A stretch of 64,000 nt of DNA from G965216905 sp965216905. GTDB lineage: Bacteria; Actinomycetota; Acidimicrobiia; Spongiisociales; ZC4RG35. This document shows positions 25,321-34,267 of this stretch, piece by piece. Positions within the stretch are counted from its first letter, which is position 1; the number at the start of each line of letters is the position of its first letter. The notes under the pieces are model-generated. The model made no database searches. It had not been told where the DNA came from and saw only the letters and a program-made list of their open reading frames with translations. Location of the stretch: positions 496,001 through 560,000 of the forward strand of contig OZ244213.1 of the NCBI GenBank assembly GCA_965216905.1, given 5' to 3'. A program made the position numbers and the translations under genes.

Positions 25321-26049
25321 ATGACCCGCGCCAACGCTCACCGGCCCCGGCCCCGGCCCCGGCCCCGGCCCCGGCCCCGGCATCGGCATCGACCCGGCCG
25401 TGTTCCGCAGCGGATGGCCCTGCGACGCCGGCTGCGAGCCTGGACCTGGGTGGCGGCGGCCGGCCTCGGGGCTCTGGCCGCCATGACGCTCGACCAGCCG
25501 ATCGTCGCCGCCGGGATGGTGGCCCTCGGCGCGGTGCGCCATCGACACCTGACCGGCTCCTCCCGACGGGCATCGGTCGGCGCTCAGGCGGAGCGGTTGG
25601 TGGCACGGCGGATCCGACGGGTACGTCCAGCCGTTCACCGCTCCGGGGTCTGGCTGCGGGGAGGATCCGGCGATCTCGACGCTCTGGTGCTCGGTCCGAT
25701 GGCGGCGATCGTCGAAGTGAAGTACGGACGTGGCCGAGTGCGGCCCGAGCGGTCGGGTGGTCTCGTCGTCGGTCGCAGACGGCTTCCCGGGCGGCCGATG
25801 GCGTCACTGTGCCGCAACGGCGATGTGCTGGAGCGCCACCTGCGCATCTCCGTCGACCTGGTGCTCTGCGTCACCGAGATGAGCGGCCGGTCGAGACGAG
25901 TCTGGTACGAAGGCCGGATGGTGCGGGTCTGTTCGGCGCGCCGACTGCCCGGTGTACTGCGTTCCCTCGAGCGCCGGCTCACCGCCGCCGACGCTCACCG
26001 GCTCGACGATCGGTTGACGGCCATCACGGGCCGGCCCCGTACCGGCTGA
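25321..26049 (+). CDS. NERD-like nuclease-fold membrane protein with Arg-Pro repeat N-terminus
   Basis: 242 residues. The N-terminus is a run of Arg-Pro dipeptides encoded by a hexanucleotide repeat, followed by HRHRPGR. Two hydrophobic segments follow (about residues 40-72). The C-terminal part has the restriction-nuclease-like core seen in NERD domains: GVWLRGGSGDLDALVLG, then AAIVEVKYGRG (D...E-x-K). The catalytic D-ExK residues are present, so a nuclease role is possible. NERD proteins are little characterised. Leaderless start. Confidence 0.6.
   Translation: MTRANAHRPRPRPRPRPRPRHRHRPGRVPQRMALRRRLRAWTWVAAAGLGALAAMTLDQPIVAAGMVALGAVRHRHLTGSSRRASVGAQAERLVARRIRRVRPAVHRSGVWLRGGSGDLDALVLGPMAAIVEVKYGRGRVRPERSGGLVVGRRRLPGRPMASLCRNGDVLERHLRISVDLVLCVTEMSGRSRRVWYEGRMVRVCSARRLPGVLRSLERRLTAADAHRLDDRLTAITGRPRTG
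25341..25380. repeat. Hexanucleotide tandem repeat inside coding region
   Basis: CCGGCC-type unit repeated about 6.7 times without error, encoding alternating Arg-Pro. In-frame unit changes would add or remove RP pairs without frameshift, so length variation between strains is likely. Confidence 0.85.
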
Positions 26050-26146
26050 TCCTTCGCTGTGGCGCCCATCGCGGGTATGCTCGACCTGCTGGTACCGATG
26101 CGGCGCGGCGGGTGCCTGAATTGGCGAGGCGATTGGAGACCCGACC

Positions 26147-26305
26147 GTGAAGAAGTTCGTCACCTGGATGCTGGTGGCATTCCTGATCTATCTGATCATC
26201 CAGTTCCCGGATGACTCGGTGCGACTCATGGACAACACCCGAGAGGTGTTGGGCCGTTTCGCAGCATCCGGCGCCCGCTTCGTGCGAGGCATGCTCAATA
26301 CATGA
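26147..26305 (+). CDS. Small single-pass membrane protein (52 aa)
   Basis: A 52-residue frame: start MKKFVTWMLVAFLIYLII, one transmembrane helix (about 4-19), then an acidic/basic amphipathic part (DNTREVLGRFAASGARFVRG). GGAG stands about 8 nt before the GTG at 26147. Its stop overlaps the ATG of the next gene (ATGA, 26302-26305), so the two are coupled. TATGCT at 26076-26081 could be the operon promoter. It is probably a partner of the PH-domain protein; function unknown. Confidence 0.7.
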   Translation: MKKFVTWMLVAFLIYLIIQFPDDSVRLMDNTREVLGRFAASGARFVRGMLNT

Positions 26306-26970
26306 ACCCGATCCAGGCGGCGGCCGATCCGTCTCCGTACCTGATCCCCAACGAACAACCGATCATCGAGCCCCGCCGCCATCACGTGATCGTGGGGTTG
26401 CTCCCGGCGATACACGCCTCGCTCTTCGCGATCTTCTCGGCCTACTGCATCGCGCAACTCGGCCCGCTCGGCTTCATTCCGGTCGGCCTGGTGCTCGTAT
26501 ACCTCGCCACCCGCAAGCAACCGGTCATCAGGCGAATCGCTCGCGGGCTGCTCGCGGCGGTCGTGGTCATGCTCCTCCTCTTCCTGCTGATCTCGCCTGC
26601 CACCGGCGACGGACAGGCCGGTTTCGTCTTGATGTTCGCCACGCTCGGCTACGCCGTCTGGGGTTATGTCGACTATCTGATGACGTGGGTGTTCCTGACC
26701 GACAAACGCATCTTCCGGGTCAACGGCATTCTCACCCGCAGCGTCGCCACCCTGCCTTTGAAGGCCCTCACCGATATCCGGTACGACCGACCGCTGATCG
26801 GCCGGTACCTCAAGTACGGGCATTTCTACATCGAGTCCGCCGGACAGCACCAGGCACTGTCGGCACTCCAGTTCATCGGCCATCCCAACGAGTTCTATGG
26901 CGTCGTGATGGAAGAGGCCCTCAAGAACTCCACCGATTCTCACCATCCGGGGATCCCCGGGAGCGGCTGA
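26302..26970 (+). CDS. Membrane protein with bacterial PH (bPH2/YdbS-type) domain
   Basis: 222 residues. Four hydrophobic segments (about 30-60, 70-100, 110-130) precede a C-terminal bacterial PH domain (WVFLTDKRIFRVNGILTRS, LPLKALTDIRYDRPLIGR, FYIESAGQ). Such proteins are membrane-associated and of unknown role. The gene is translationally coupled to the 52-residue protein upstream. Confidence 0.75.
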   Translation: MNPIQAAADPSPYLIPNEQPIIEPRRHHVIVGLLPAIHASLFAIFSAYCIAQLGPLGFIPVGLVLVYLATRKQPVIRRIARGLLAAVVVMLLLFLLISPATGDGQAGFVLMFATLGYAVWGYVDYLMTWVFLTDKRIFRVNGILTRSVATLPLKALTDIRYDRPLIGRYLKYGHFYIESAGQHQALSALQFIGHPNEFYGVVMEEALKNSTDSHHPGIPGSG

Positions 26971-26996
26971 CCCCGCCGAGCCGCTTTACTGGCGAC

Positions 26997-28614
<1,618 letters not shown>

Positions 28615-28637
<23 letters not shown>

Positions 28638-29322
28638 GACCACTCCGGTAGCGGTTCGGACCGCCTCGGCGCAGCACCGCGTCCTGGGCAGAGATGAGCA
28701 AGAACGCCGCCCACAAGAAGATTGCCTGTGCTGCGGTGTTGAGCAGTTGGTCGACCCACTGCATGGTGATCGACGGATCCGCCGCCCGACCCAACCCGCC
28801 CAGAATCAAGACCAATGGCGCATGGACGGTGAACAGCGCACCGGCCAGGCGGTGTCCGCTGCGCCGACTCTTGATGGCCAAGCCGACCGAGAGACCGACC
28901 GACGCCGCCGCCGCCACGATCAACAGGGCGATCCGGGCTCGATCCCATCCACCGGCACCAATTGCGACGGCCCCGAGCCAAACGGTGACCGGTACGAACG
29001 GCCACATTCGCCGGGCCGGCGACTCCGGAGACACCATGACCAAGACCAGCAACAGCAGGTAGCCCGGGGCGAGCAACACGAAGAGCGCTCGGTCGAGGAC
29101 GAGCACATCCACCGCGCCTTCGGTCAAAGCTCCGATCAGCTTCCACGCCGCCTTCGCCAAGCCCCCGACCGTCACGGCGATGGCGGCGAAGCGGGCCGGG
29201 TTTCCGGTCCACCCGGCCCGACGGTCCGTCCAGCGCGCCACGAGCCACAACCCCACTGCGGTGAGGAACACAGGGACGAAGTCTTGGAGCGCCAGCCCCA
29301 GCGGATACCCACCGCTCGGCAT
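28615..29322 (-). CDS. Hypothetical seven-helix-type membrane protein
   Basis: 235 residues, about seven hydrophobic helices (for example FVPVFLTAVGLWLVARW and LFVLLAPGYLLLLVLVMVS) separated by short charged loops; the C-terminus is basic. I do not recognise the family. The ATG at 29322 is preceded by TAGGTT with a 7-nt gap (29330-29335), supporting a leaderless gene of its own. It converges on pgm with a short overlap. Confidence 0.65.
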
Positions 29323-29478
29323 GCGCTGCAACCTACCGGTCACAGCCTTGACCTGGCCACCTCCCGACCGTTCGACGTCGCTCGGAGATATTCGCCCGCA
29401 TCATCGGGCGACACGGCGTAGCGTTGCCGCGCACGGCGACCCGCAGGTTGCCCGTTCGAGAAAGGAGGTGCACATCCG
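29323..29478. other. Intergenic region with promoter for the small-ORF transcript
   Basis: No gene is seen. It contains the leaderless -10 (TAGGTT) of the leftward membrane protein gene and, on the plus strand, TAGCGT at 29419-29424. The latter could start a transcript with a leader of about 50 nt ending in a perfect Shine-Dalgarno (AAAGGAGGT, 29461-29469). Confidence 0.45.
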
Positions 29479-29547
29479 ATGACGACGACCGTCCCGACCC
29501 TTGTCGGCGGAAGCGCCTCCGTTGCCACCTGGCACGGAGCCGGCTGA
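29479..29547 (+). CDS. Possible 22-residue leader peptide or microprotein
   Basis: ATG to TGA encodes MTTTVPTLVGGSASVATWHG plus two residues. The case rests on an exceptionally good ribosome binding site, AAAGGAGGT, 9 nt before the ATG, in a genome where many genes have none. No similarity recognised. It could be a leader peptide regulating the next small frame. Confidence 0.4.
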   Translation: MTTTVPTLVGGSASVATWHGAG

Positions 29548-29610
29548 CCGCCGGCGAGGGAAGCAGATCCCGTTCCGGCTCATCCGGAACCCGACGACCA
29601 GGAGCAGAGA

Positions 29611-29736
29611 ATGCAGGCATTCGCCGAGTTGCTCGCACGCGAGCTGATCCATCCGCCCATCGACCATCGAGCTCACCACCGCCGGTTCCCGGCAGGGGAT
29701 TTCCCCCGGCCCCGTCCCGGACGGAGGCGCCGATGA
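29611..29736 (+). CDS. Possible 41-residue Arg-rich small protein
   Basis: ATG at 29611 with AGGAG 6 nt upstream; 41 codons to TGA at 29734-29736. The peptide starts MQAFAELLARELIHPP and ends in a strongly basic PRPRPGRRRR tail. A strong hairpin terminator begins 4 bp later. Together with the preceding 22-codon frame it looks like a compact two-peptide transcription unit; both frames are too short for statistical support. Confidence 0.4.
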   Translation: MQAFAELLARELIHPPIDHRAHHRRFPAGDFPRPRPGRRRR

Positions 29737-29740
29737 CAGC

Positions 29741-29771
29741 ATGAGACCCCGCCGACTCGGCGGGGTCTCAT
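29741..29771. terminator. Near-perfect hairpin terminator
   Basis: ATGAGACCCCGCC / GGCGGGGTCTCAT is a 13-bp perfect stem around a GACTC loop, without T-run on either side. It closes the small-ORF transcript and insulates the arsC-type gene, whose own promoter starts at 29798. Confidence 0.75.
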
Positions 29772-29797
29772 CGTTCCGCCCAACCCTCGACGGCCGA

Positions 29798-29803
29798 TAC
29801 ACT
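29798..29803 (+). promoter_or_regulatory. -10 hexamer TACACT of ArsC-type gene
   Basis: Seven bases before the ATG at 29811; leaderless arrangement immediately after the terminator. Confidence 0.55.
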
Positions 29804-29810
29804 TGCGCCG

Positions 29811-30209
29811 ATGAACCACGTTCCAAAGGTCCTCTTCCTGTGCGTGCACAACGCCGGTCGCTCACAGATGGCCGCCGGCTGGATGCGGACCCTGGGAGGT
29901 GATCGGGTGGAGGTGCTCTCGGCAGGATCGGAGCCCGCCGACCAAGTCAACCCGATGGCCGTCGCCGCCATGGCCGAGAAGGGCATCGACATCGCAGCCG
30001 CCCAACCCCGGCGCTGGGACACCGAAACGATCGAGACCGTGGACGTGGTGGTGACCATGGGTTGCGGCGACACCTGCCCGGTCGTGCCGGGAACCCGATA
30101 TCTGGATTGGGAGCTCGACGACCCGGCCGGCCGATCGCTCGAAGACGTTCGACCGATTCGCGACGACATCGAGCATCGGGTGCGTGATTTGCTGAGCGAA
30201 CTGACCTGA
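29811..30209 (+). CDS. Arsenate reductase ArsC, low-molecular-weight phosphatase fold
   Basis: 132 residues. The PTP-type loop LCVHNAGRSQMAAGW holds the nucleophilic cysteine (about C11) and CX5R arginine. The second conserved region TMGCGDTCPVVPG carries two more cysteines used for disulfide relay in the thioredoxin- or mycothiol-coupled arsenate reductases. It reduces arsenate to arsenite. No arsenite pump or ArsR gene is adjacent, so a general low-molecular-weight phosphatase role is an alternative. Leaderless. Confidence 0.82.
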   Translation: MNHVPKVLFLCVHNAGRSQMAAGWMRTLGGDRVEVLSAGSEPADQVNPMAVAAMAEKGIDIAAAQPRRWDTETIETVDVVVTMGCGDTCPVVPGTRYLDWELDDPAGRSLEDVRPIRDDIEHRVRDLLSELT

Positions 30210-30215
30210 CCCGTC

Positions 30216-31223
30216 CTACGCCGGATCGAGGCCAAGGCCGATTTCGAGTGCCACTGCACCGGGTGTCGCCGAAACGGTCCACACCGGAGAGGTCGCCGGG
30301 ACGACTGCCGAGCGCCCGAGCGACAGCTCGACATCGCCAACCGCCAGGCGTCCGCTCACGGCCAGGACGATTCGGGGACCCGGTTCGTCGGCGAGGCGGA
30401 ACGCATCGCCGACGGGGCGATGCTCGGTGATCCAGTAATGATCGTTGCGCACGAGGGAGGTCGGACCGTGGCCCTTACCCGCCGGGATTCGAACCATCTC
30501 GGGCGGTCTGATCCGAATGCTCTCCAGCGATCCCAACCGATGGAGTTCCCGGCCCTCCCGGCCGTACTCCTCGGACCAGTCGTAGATCCGGAATGTCGTG
30601 TCGCTCGGAGTCTGCACCTCGGCCACCACCACTCCCGCCCCGAGGGAGTGCACGAGTCCCGCCGGGAGATGGACGAAGTCTCCCGCCCGGACCGGGGTCC
30701 GGGCGAGGAGATCCACGAAGGACGGCGATCCGAAGTGACGAGCCACGTCTTCGATCGTGACACCGTCGGACAGATCGAGCATCAGCTCGGCCCCGGGCTC
30801 CGCCCGCAGCACGTACCACGACTCGGTCTTGTGCCGGAGGTGAGGGCGGCGTCGCACGACGTCGACCGGTGGATGCACCTGGACGGAGAGATTCTGACGA
30901 GCATCCAAGAGCTTGAACAGGAGCGGAAACCGACCATCCCGTGTCGGGATCGGTCCCATCAACGCTCGTCGATCGGTGGCCAGGAGGGAAGCGAGCGTCG
31001 CGCCGGCGTGGACACCCGAGGCGATGACCGATTGGGGGGATCGAACCGACGGGCTGACCTCGTCGGGAAGGTCGACCAGCTCCCAGCTCTCCCCAATCCA
31101 TCCTTCCGCCGGCAGGCCGACGCCGAACTCGGCGAGCCTTCTCCCACCCCAAGGGCGCGCCACGGGGATGGGACGCAGCGCGAAGGGCGACAGTCCGCGG
31201 GGAGAAGGGGCCGACCACGACAT
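30216..31223 (-). CDS. manA: Class-I mannose-6-phosphate isomerase
   Basis: 335 residues, a short class-I phosphomannose isomerase. Cupin metal ligands are visible: NLSVQVHPP (Gln, His), KTESWYVL (Glu) and the second-cupin HLPAGLVHSLG (His). AEVQTPSDTTFRIYDW is the family signature near the active site. It interconverts fructose-6-phosphate and mannose-6-phosphate for mannosylated glycans. It lies 54 bp downstream of the DsbA-like gene on the same strand. Confidence 0.9.
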   Translation of the reverse strand: MSWSAPSPRGLSPFALRPIPVARPWGGRRLAEFGVGLPAEGWIGESWELVDLPDEVSPSVRSPQSVIASGVHAGATLASLLATDRRALMGPIPTRDGRFPLLFKLLDARQNLSVQVHPPVDVVRRRPHLRHKTESWYVLRAEPGAELMLDLSDGVTIEDVARHFGSPSFVDLLARTPVRAGDFVHLPAGLVHSLGAGVVVAEVQTPSDTTFRIYDWSEEYGREGRELHRLGSLESIRIRPPEMVRIPAGKGHGPTSLVRNDHYWITEHRPVGDAFRLADEPGPRIVLAVSGRLAVGDVELSLGRSAVVPATSPVWTVSATPGAVALEIGLGLDPA

Positions 31224-31277
31224 GGTCTCAGCGAGCTCGGCGCTCGGGATGGACTGGCCAGATCGGTGACACCTCGA

Positions 31278-32030
31278 TCACGTTGGAAGCCGGCGGCTCC
31301 CGCCATACCACTCGTCCACCGCCGGCTCCTGATCGGGTCGGTAGCCCATGACCCGGAGCCGCGGTTGCTCCCGAAGGCTTCGCTTCAACTCGGCGAACCC
31401 GGCGAACTGCGACAACCCCACCACGTGGTTCCACAGCTCGACTGCCTCTTCGCCGCGCGGAATTCGACTGATGACCGGCCCGAAGAAGGCGAGCCCCTCC
31501 GGTGGTCGGAAGTGCAGGATCGGCGTTCCGACGTCGCGACCGGTCAACTCGAGCGCTTCTTCGGTCTCGGCGCGGATGACCTCGTCCCAGTCCGGGTCGT
31601 CGAGGGCGTTCGCCAGGTCGGCCGGAAGACCGGCCCGGTCGAGCGCTGGCGTCACATGCGCCGGCGTCGCCCGGAGCTCCTCGAATGCATCGCGGTCCTC
31701 CGGGGGGTCGACGTCCCAGATGTGTTCTCCGAGTGACGTGTACAGCCGACCGACGGCGTCGCGCCCATGCTCCTGCCGCGCTCGGGCCGCCATCCGCAGC
31801 ATCCGGAGGCCGGCCGTATGGCCGGCTTCGTAGCCAGGCGGAAACCGCTCGTCGTAGTCGACCGCTTCGTTGAGGATGCGAAGGGAGATGAACCGCCAGT
31901 CGACCTCGTAGGTCCGCTGAGCTGCAACCTCGTGAACCCAGCGGCTGGCCATCCATGCAAACGGGCATACGGGATCGAAGTAGAAGTGAAGATCAGCCGT
32001 CATACGTTGTCCCACCGAGCGCTCCTGCAT
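31278..32030 (-). CDS. Rv2466c-like DsbA-fold reductase lacking the second active-site cysteine
   Basis: About 250 residues. It follows the mycobacterial mycothiol-dependent reductase Rv2466c along its length: FDPVCPFAWMASRW at the active site, RILNE in the next block, and VGTPILHF...FFGPVISRIPRGEEA near the end. Rv2466c has CPWC; here the motif is CPFA, so the resolving cysteine is replaced by alanine, leaving a monothiol enzyme. The ATG at 32030 has GGAGGA just upstream and gives an N-terminus like the mycobacterial protein; an ATG at 32003 is the alternative. Role inferred: thiol-dependent reduction using mycothiol. Confidence 0.78.
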   Translation of the reverse strand: MQERSVGQRMTADLHFYFDPVCPFAWMASRWVHEVAAQRTYEVDWRFISLRILNEAVDYDERFPPGYEAGHTAGLRMLRMAARARQEHGRDAVGRLYTSLGEHIWDVDPPEDRDAFEELRATPAHVTPALDRAGLPADLANALDDPDWDEVIRAETEEALELTGRDVGTPILHFRPPEGLAFFGPVISRIPRGEEAVELWNHVVGLSQFAGFAELKRSLREQPRLRVMGYRPDQEPAVDEWYGGSRRLPT

Positions 32031-32127
32031 CCATTCCTCCGTCTTCCGTCTCGAACCACGCAGCGTACCGACGTGCACCCCGTGCGGAAGTCGCTCCGTG
32101 CACTGCGCAGCTGCGCGCGTCAGGCCC

Positions 32128-32394
32128 TCACCGACCCCGCTGCCGGGCACGAGCTGCTCGCTTGGCGGCCTCCACCTCCCGGTTCCGCGGTGGCGCCTTG
32201 GTCACGAGGGCATCGATGAGCCGTCGCGACTCCGCTGCCACGGATCGAACGGCGATGTCGAACGCCACTTGGTTTGCCTGCGACGGCCGCCGGGCGCCGG
32301 CGATCTTCCGGACGTACTGCAAGGCGGCCTCGTAGATCTCTTGGTCGGTGGCAGGTGGGGCGAGGTTGTTCAGCGGTCGAATGCTTCGGCACAT
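32128..32394 (-). CDS. DUF2277 protein
   Basis: 88 residues. It begins MCRSIRPLNN and continues PPATDQEIYEAALQYVRKIAG, the conserved core of DUF2277, a small family common in actinobacteria with no known function. The C-terminus is basic (RAARARQRGR). TACGGT lies 6 nt upstream of the ATG (32401-32406), so the gene is probably leaderless and independent. Confidence 0.82.
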   Translation of the reverse strand: MCRSIRPLNNLAPPATDQEIYEAALQYVRKIAGARRPSQANQVAFDIAVRSVAAESRRLIDALVTKAPPRNREVEAAKRAARARQRGR

Positions 32395-32400
32395 CTCGCG

Positions 32401-32406
32401 ACCGTA
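32401..32406 (-). promoter_or_regulatory. -10 hexamer TACGGT of DUF2277 gene
   Basis: Six bases from the ATG at 32394 on the minus strand; leaderless spacing. Confidence 0.5.
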
Positions 32407-32483
32407 TCACCGGCTCGGTACTCCATGGCCCGAGAGGCTCGTTTGGAACCGGTCATCGTGGGTAGCCGACGTGCATGACGCAC

Positions 32484-33146
32484 TCAGCCCGTCTGTTCGC
32501 TACCACCGGTGGTGATGGAGTCGGCGAGATGGTGCAGCCCGCGGCGGATGCGCCGGTGTATCTGCATCTGGCTGACACCCGCGCCATCCGCGATCTCTTG
32601 CTGGGTGCGGTCTGCGAAGTAGTACTGCGTGATCGCGCGGCGGTCGACTTCGCGCAACTCGTCGATCGCCGAACGAACGGTGAGTGCCGTCGCCGCGCCC
32701 TCCGAATGGTCGTCGGCGACCTGCCCATCGACATGTCCGTCGACGTCGAGCTCTTCGACGCCACCAGCCCACGCGGCGAGGCATTCGATCACCAAGGACT
32801 CGTCGAGGCCGCTTTCGATGACCAGCTCGCCGATGGTGGGCTCCCTCCCCAGCCGTTGCTGGAGCTCGGCCACCAGCGGGCGAATCGCCATGAGCCCGTC
32901 GTGTACGGCTCTCGGCAAACGCACGGAACGCGAATGATCGCGCGCGGCTCGCTTCAACTCGCCGCGGATCGTCGGGACGGCGAACGACAGAAAGGGACCT
33001 GCATCCGGCCGGTAACGATTCGCCGCCAGCACCAAGCCCAGGAGCGCAACCTCGTCGGCATCGTCGAGCCATCGACGGAACCTCCCGGCGATACGACGGG
33101 CCACATCCACATGCTGTTCGACGAGTTGCCGCTGCTCTTCGGTCAT
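32484..33146 (-). CDS. SigF/SigB-type stress sigma factor
   Basis: 220 residues, the sigma-28-like group-3 family controlled by partner switching. Region 2 is WLDDADEVALLGLVLAANRY followed by FLSFAVPTIRGELKRAARDH, typical of SigF/SigB. Region 3 is LQQRLGREPTIGELVIESG, and region 4 ends with RTQQEIADGAGVSQMQIHRR (HTH). The start overlaps the stop of the unknown 112-residue gene (ATGA, 33143-33146). The three regulators on the opposite strand (antagonist, kinase, phosphatase) should control its release. Confidence 0.88.
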   Translation of the reverse strand: MTEEQRQLVEQHVDVARRIAGRFRRWLDDADEVALLGLVLAANRYRPDAGPFLSFAVPTIRGELKRAARDHSRSVRLPRAVHDGLMAIRPLVAELQQRLGREPTIGELVIESGLDESLVIECLAAWAGGVEELDVDGHVDGQVADDHSEGAATALTVRSAIDELREVDRRAITQYYFADRTQQEIADGAGVSQMQIHRRIRRGLHHLADSITTGGSEQTG

Positions 33147-33481
33147 CGTTTGCCGCCGCAGTGGATGCATGTTCGGAACCCGGCCGGGGAGCCTTGCTCG
33201 ACCGCAACCCGTCCATTGTCGACCGGAGTCACACCCCCGATCGCATCGAACGTCCCGGATACCTCCACCCCTCCGCCGGCAGAAGCAACGACCCTCACCT
33301 CCAGCGCAGTCGCATCCGCGCTCGACAGGACCGCCTCCAGGTCGGCGAGCGCCCGGACGGTCTCGACGACCGGGAGATCCGCCGAAGTGGCCACATCGGC
33401 GACGAGGAGACCGACCAGGCTCGGATCGACCATGTCGCCGAGGAGACGCATCTGATGGGTTGGGGGAAACTCTTCGGTCAC
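33143..33481 (-). CDS. Unknown 112-residue protein coupled to the stress sigma factor
   Basis: A 112-residue frame starting with a leaderless GTG at 33481 (7 nt after minus-strand TAGACT). It is mostly helical at first (LGDMVDPSLVGLLVADVATS), then a beta-rich part (ALEVRVVASAGGGVEVSGTF), and ends RTCIHCGGKR with a CxxC. The gene ends inside the start of the sigma gene, so production of the two proteins is linked. No family recognised. By position it may be an additional sigma partner, redox- or metal-responsive through the terminal CIHC; this is inference. Confidence 0.65.
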   Translation of the reverse strand: MTEEFPPTHQMRLLGDMVDPSLVGLLVADVATSADLPVVETVRALADLEAVLSSADATALEVRVVASAGGGVEVSGTFDAIGGVTPVDNGRVAVEQGSPAGFRTCIHCGGKR

Positions 33482-33488
33482 GGACCGC

Positions 33489-33498
33489 AGTCTATGAT
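33489..33498. promoter_or_regulatory. Bidirectional promoter with overlapping -10 elements
   Basis: AGTCTATGAT contains plus-strand TATGAT (33493-33498, 8 nt before the GTG at 33507) and minus-strand TAGACT (33489-33494, 7 nt before the GTG at 33481). The two hexamers share the central TA. Both transcripts would be leaderless, so both arms of the partner-switching module start from one 10-bp element. Confidence 0.65.
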
Positions 33499-33506
33499 CC
33501 GCCGGC

Positions 33507-33833
33507 GTGTATCCCTCGACTGCGCCGTTCTCCCACCGGATCGAACCCGACGGTTCCGAGACCAGGGTGGTCTTCATCGGCGAATTCGACGCGGCTTCGG
33601 TGCTGGACCTGGAGGAGTCCGGCTTCGTGCTGATCCTGGACACCCCGGTGGTGATCGATCTGGGCGAACTCACGTTGTTGGACTCGACCGCCATCGGGTT
33701 TCTCCATCGCTGGTACGAGGCCGCTCGCACCAAGGGGATGGGCTTTCGAGTCGAGGTCCGGGATCCGATGCTCGAGGAGTTGTTCGGCATCACGGGACTG
33801 ACCGAGAGACTCTCCGTCCGGAGACTCGGCTGA
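33507..33833 (+). CDS. STAS-domain anti-sigma factor antagonist (RsbV/SpoIIAA type)
   Basis: 108 residues. STAS fold with VVFIGEFDAASVLDLEE at the start and the phosphorylation segment LTLLDSTAIGFLHRW; the regulatory serine is about S60. In its unphosphorylated form it binds the kinase and frees the sigma factor. It is the first gene of a three-gene operon with the kinase 5 bp downstream. Leaderless GTG start. Confidence 0.85.
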   Translation: MYPSTAPFSHRIEPDGSETRVVFIGEFDAASVLDLEESGFVLILDTPVVIDLGELTLLDSTAIGFLHRWYEAARTKGMGFRVEVRDPMLEELFGITGLTERLSVRRLG

Positions 33834-33838
33834 CGACC

Positions 33839-34267
33839 GTGGCCGCTTCCGGCGAGGTTGCCGTTCTCGAGCTGACCGTGCCGGCCGAGGTCCGTCAGAT
33901 TCGAGTCATTCGACTGCTGACCCGGACTGCTCTCGAAACGTTGACATCCCACGAGAGTGTCCGGATCCAACGTCTCCTGGTGGCGATCTCCGAGGTCTTC
34001 AACAATGCCGTCCGCACCAGCCGGGTCCGGATGGAAGAGGACGAGCACAGCCCGTCGGCCAGCGTCGAGTTCCGGCTGACGATCCGCGGCGGCGAGGTGT
34101 CGGCCACGGTGATCGACCAGGGGGGCGGGTTCACCGAGCACCGCCGGAGGGACACCGGTGGCCTGGGAACCGGGCTGGAGATCGCCGAGGCCTTCTCCGA
34201 TGGCCTCGAGATCCACTCGAGTCAGGGCCGGACCGCGGTCACCCTCCTCATGATCGGGCCGTCATGA
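33839..34267 (+). CDS. RsbW-type serine kinase / anti-sigma factor
   Basis: 142 residues with a GHKL ATPase: N-box ISEVFNNAVRTS, G1 box VIDQGGGFTEH, G2 box GGLGTGLEIAEAFSDG, all intact. It should bind the SigF-type factor or phosphorylate the STAS antagonist. The GTG at 33839, 5 bp after the antagonist stop, is the best start. Its stop overlaps the phosphatase ATG (ATGA, 34264-34267). Confidence 0.85.
   Translation: MAASGEVAVLELTVPAEVRQIRVIRLLTRTALETLTSHESVRIQRLLVAISEVFNNAVRTSRVRMEEDEHSPSASVEFRLTIRGGEVSATVIDQGGGFTEHRRRDTGGLGTGLEIAEAFSDGLEIHSSQGRTAVTLLMIGPS

Noticed and set aside
26091..26146. tRNA-like stretch before the 52-aa gene
   Set aside because: It has a D-loop-like word but no complete cloverleaf or T-loop.
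26985..26990. TTTACT as a leaderless -10 of pgm
   Set aside because: The second position is T, not A, and spacing is 6; too weak to list as a promoter.
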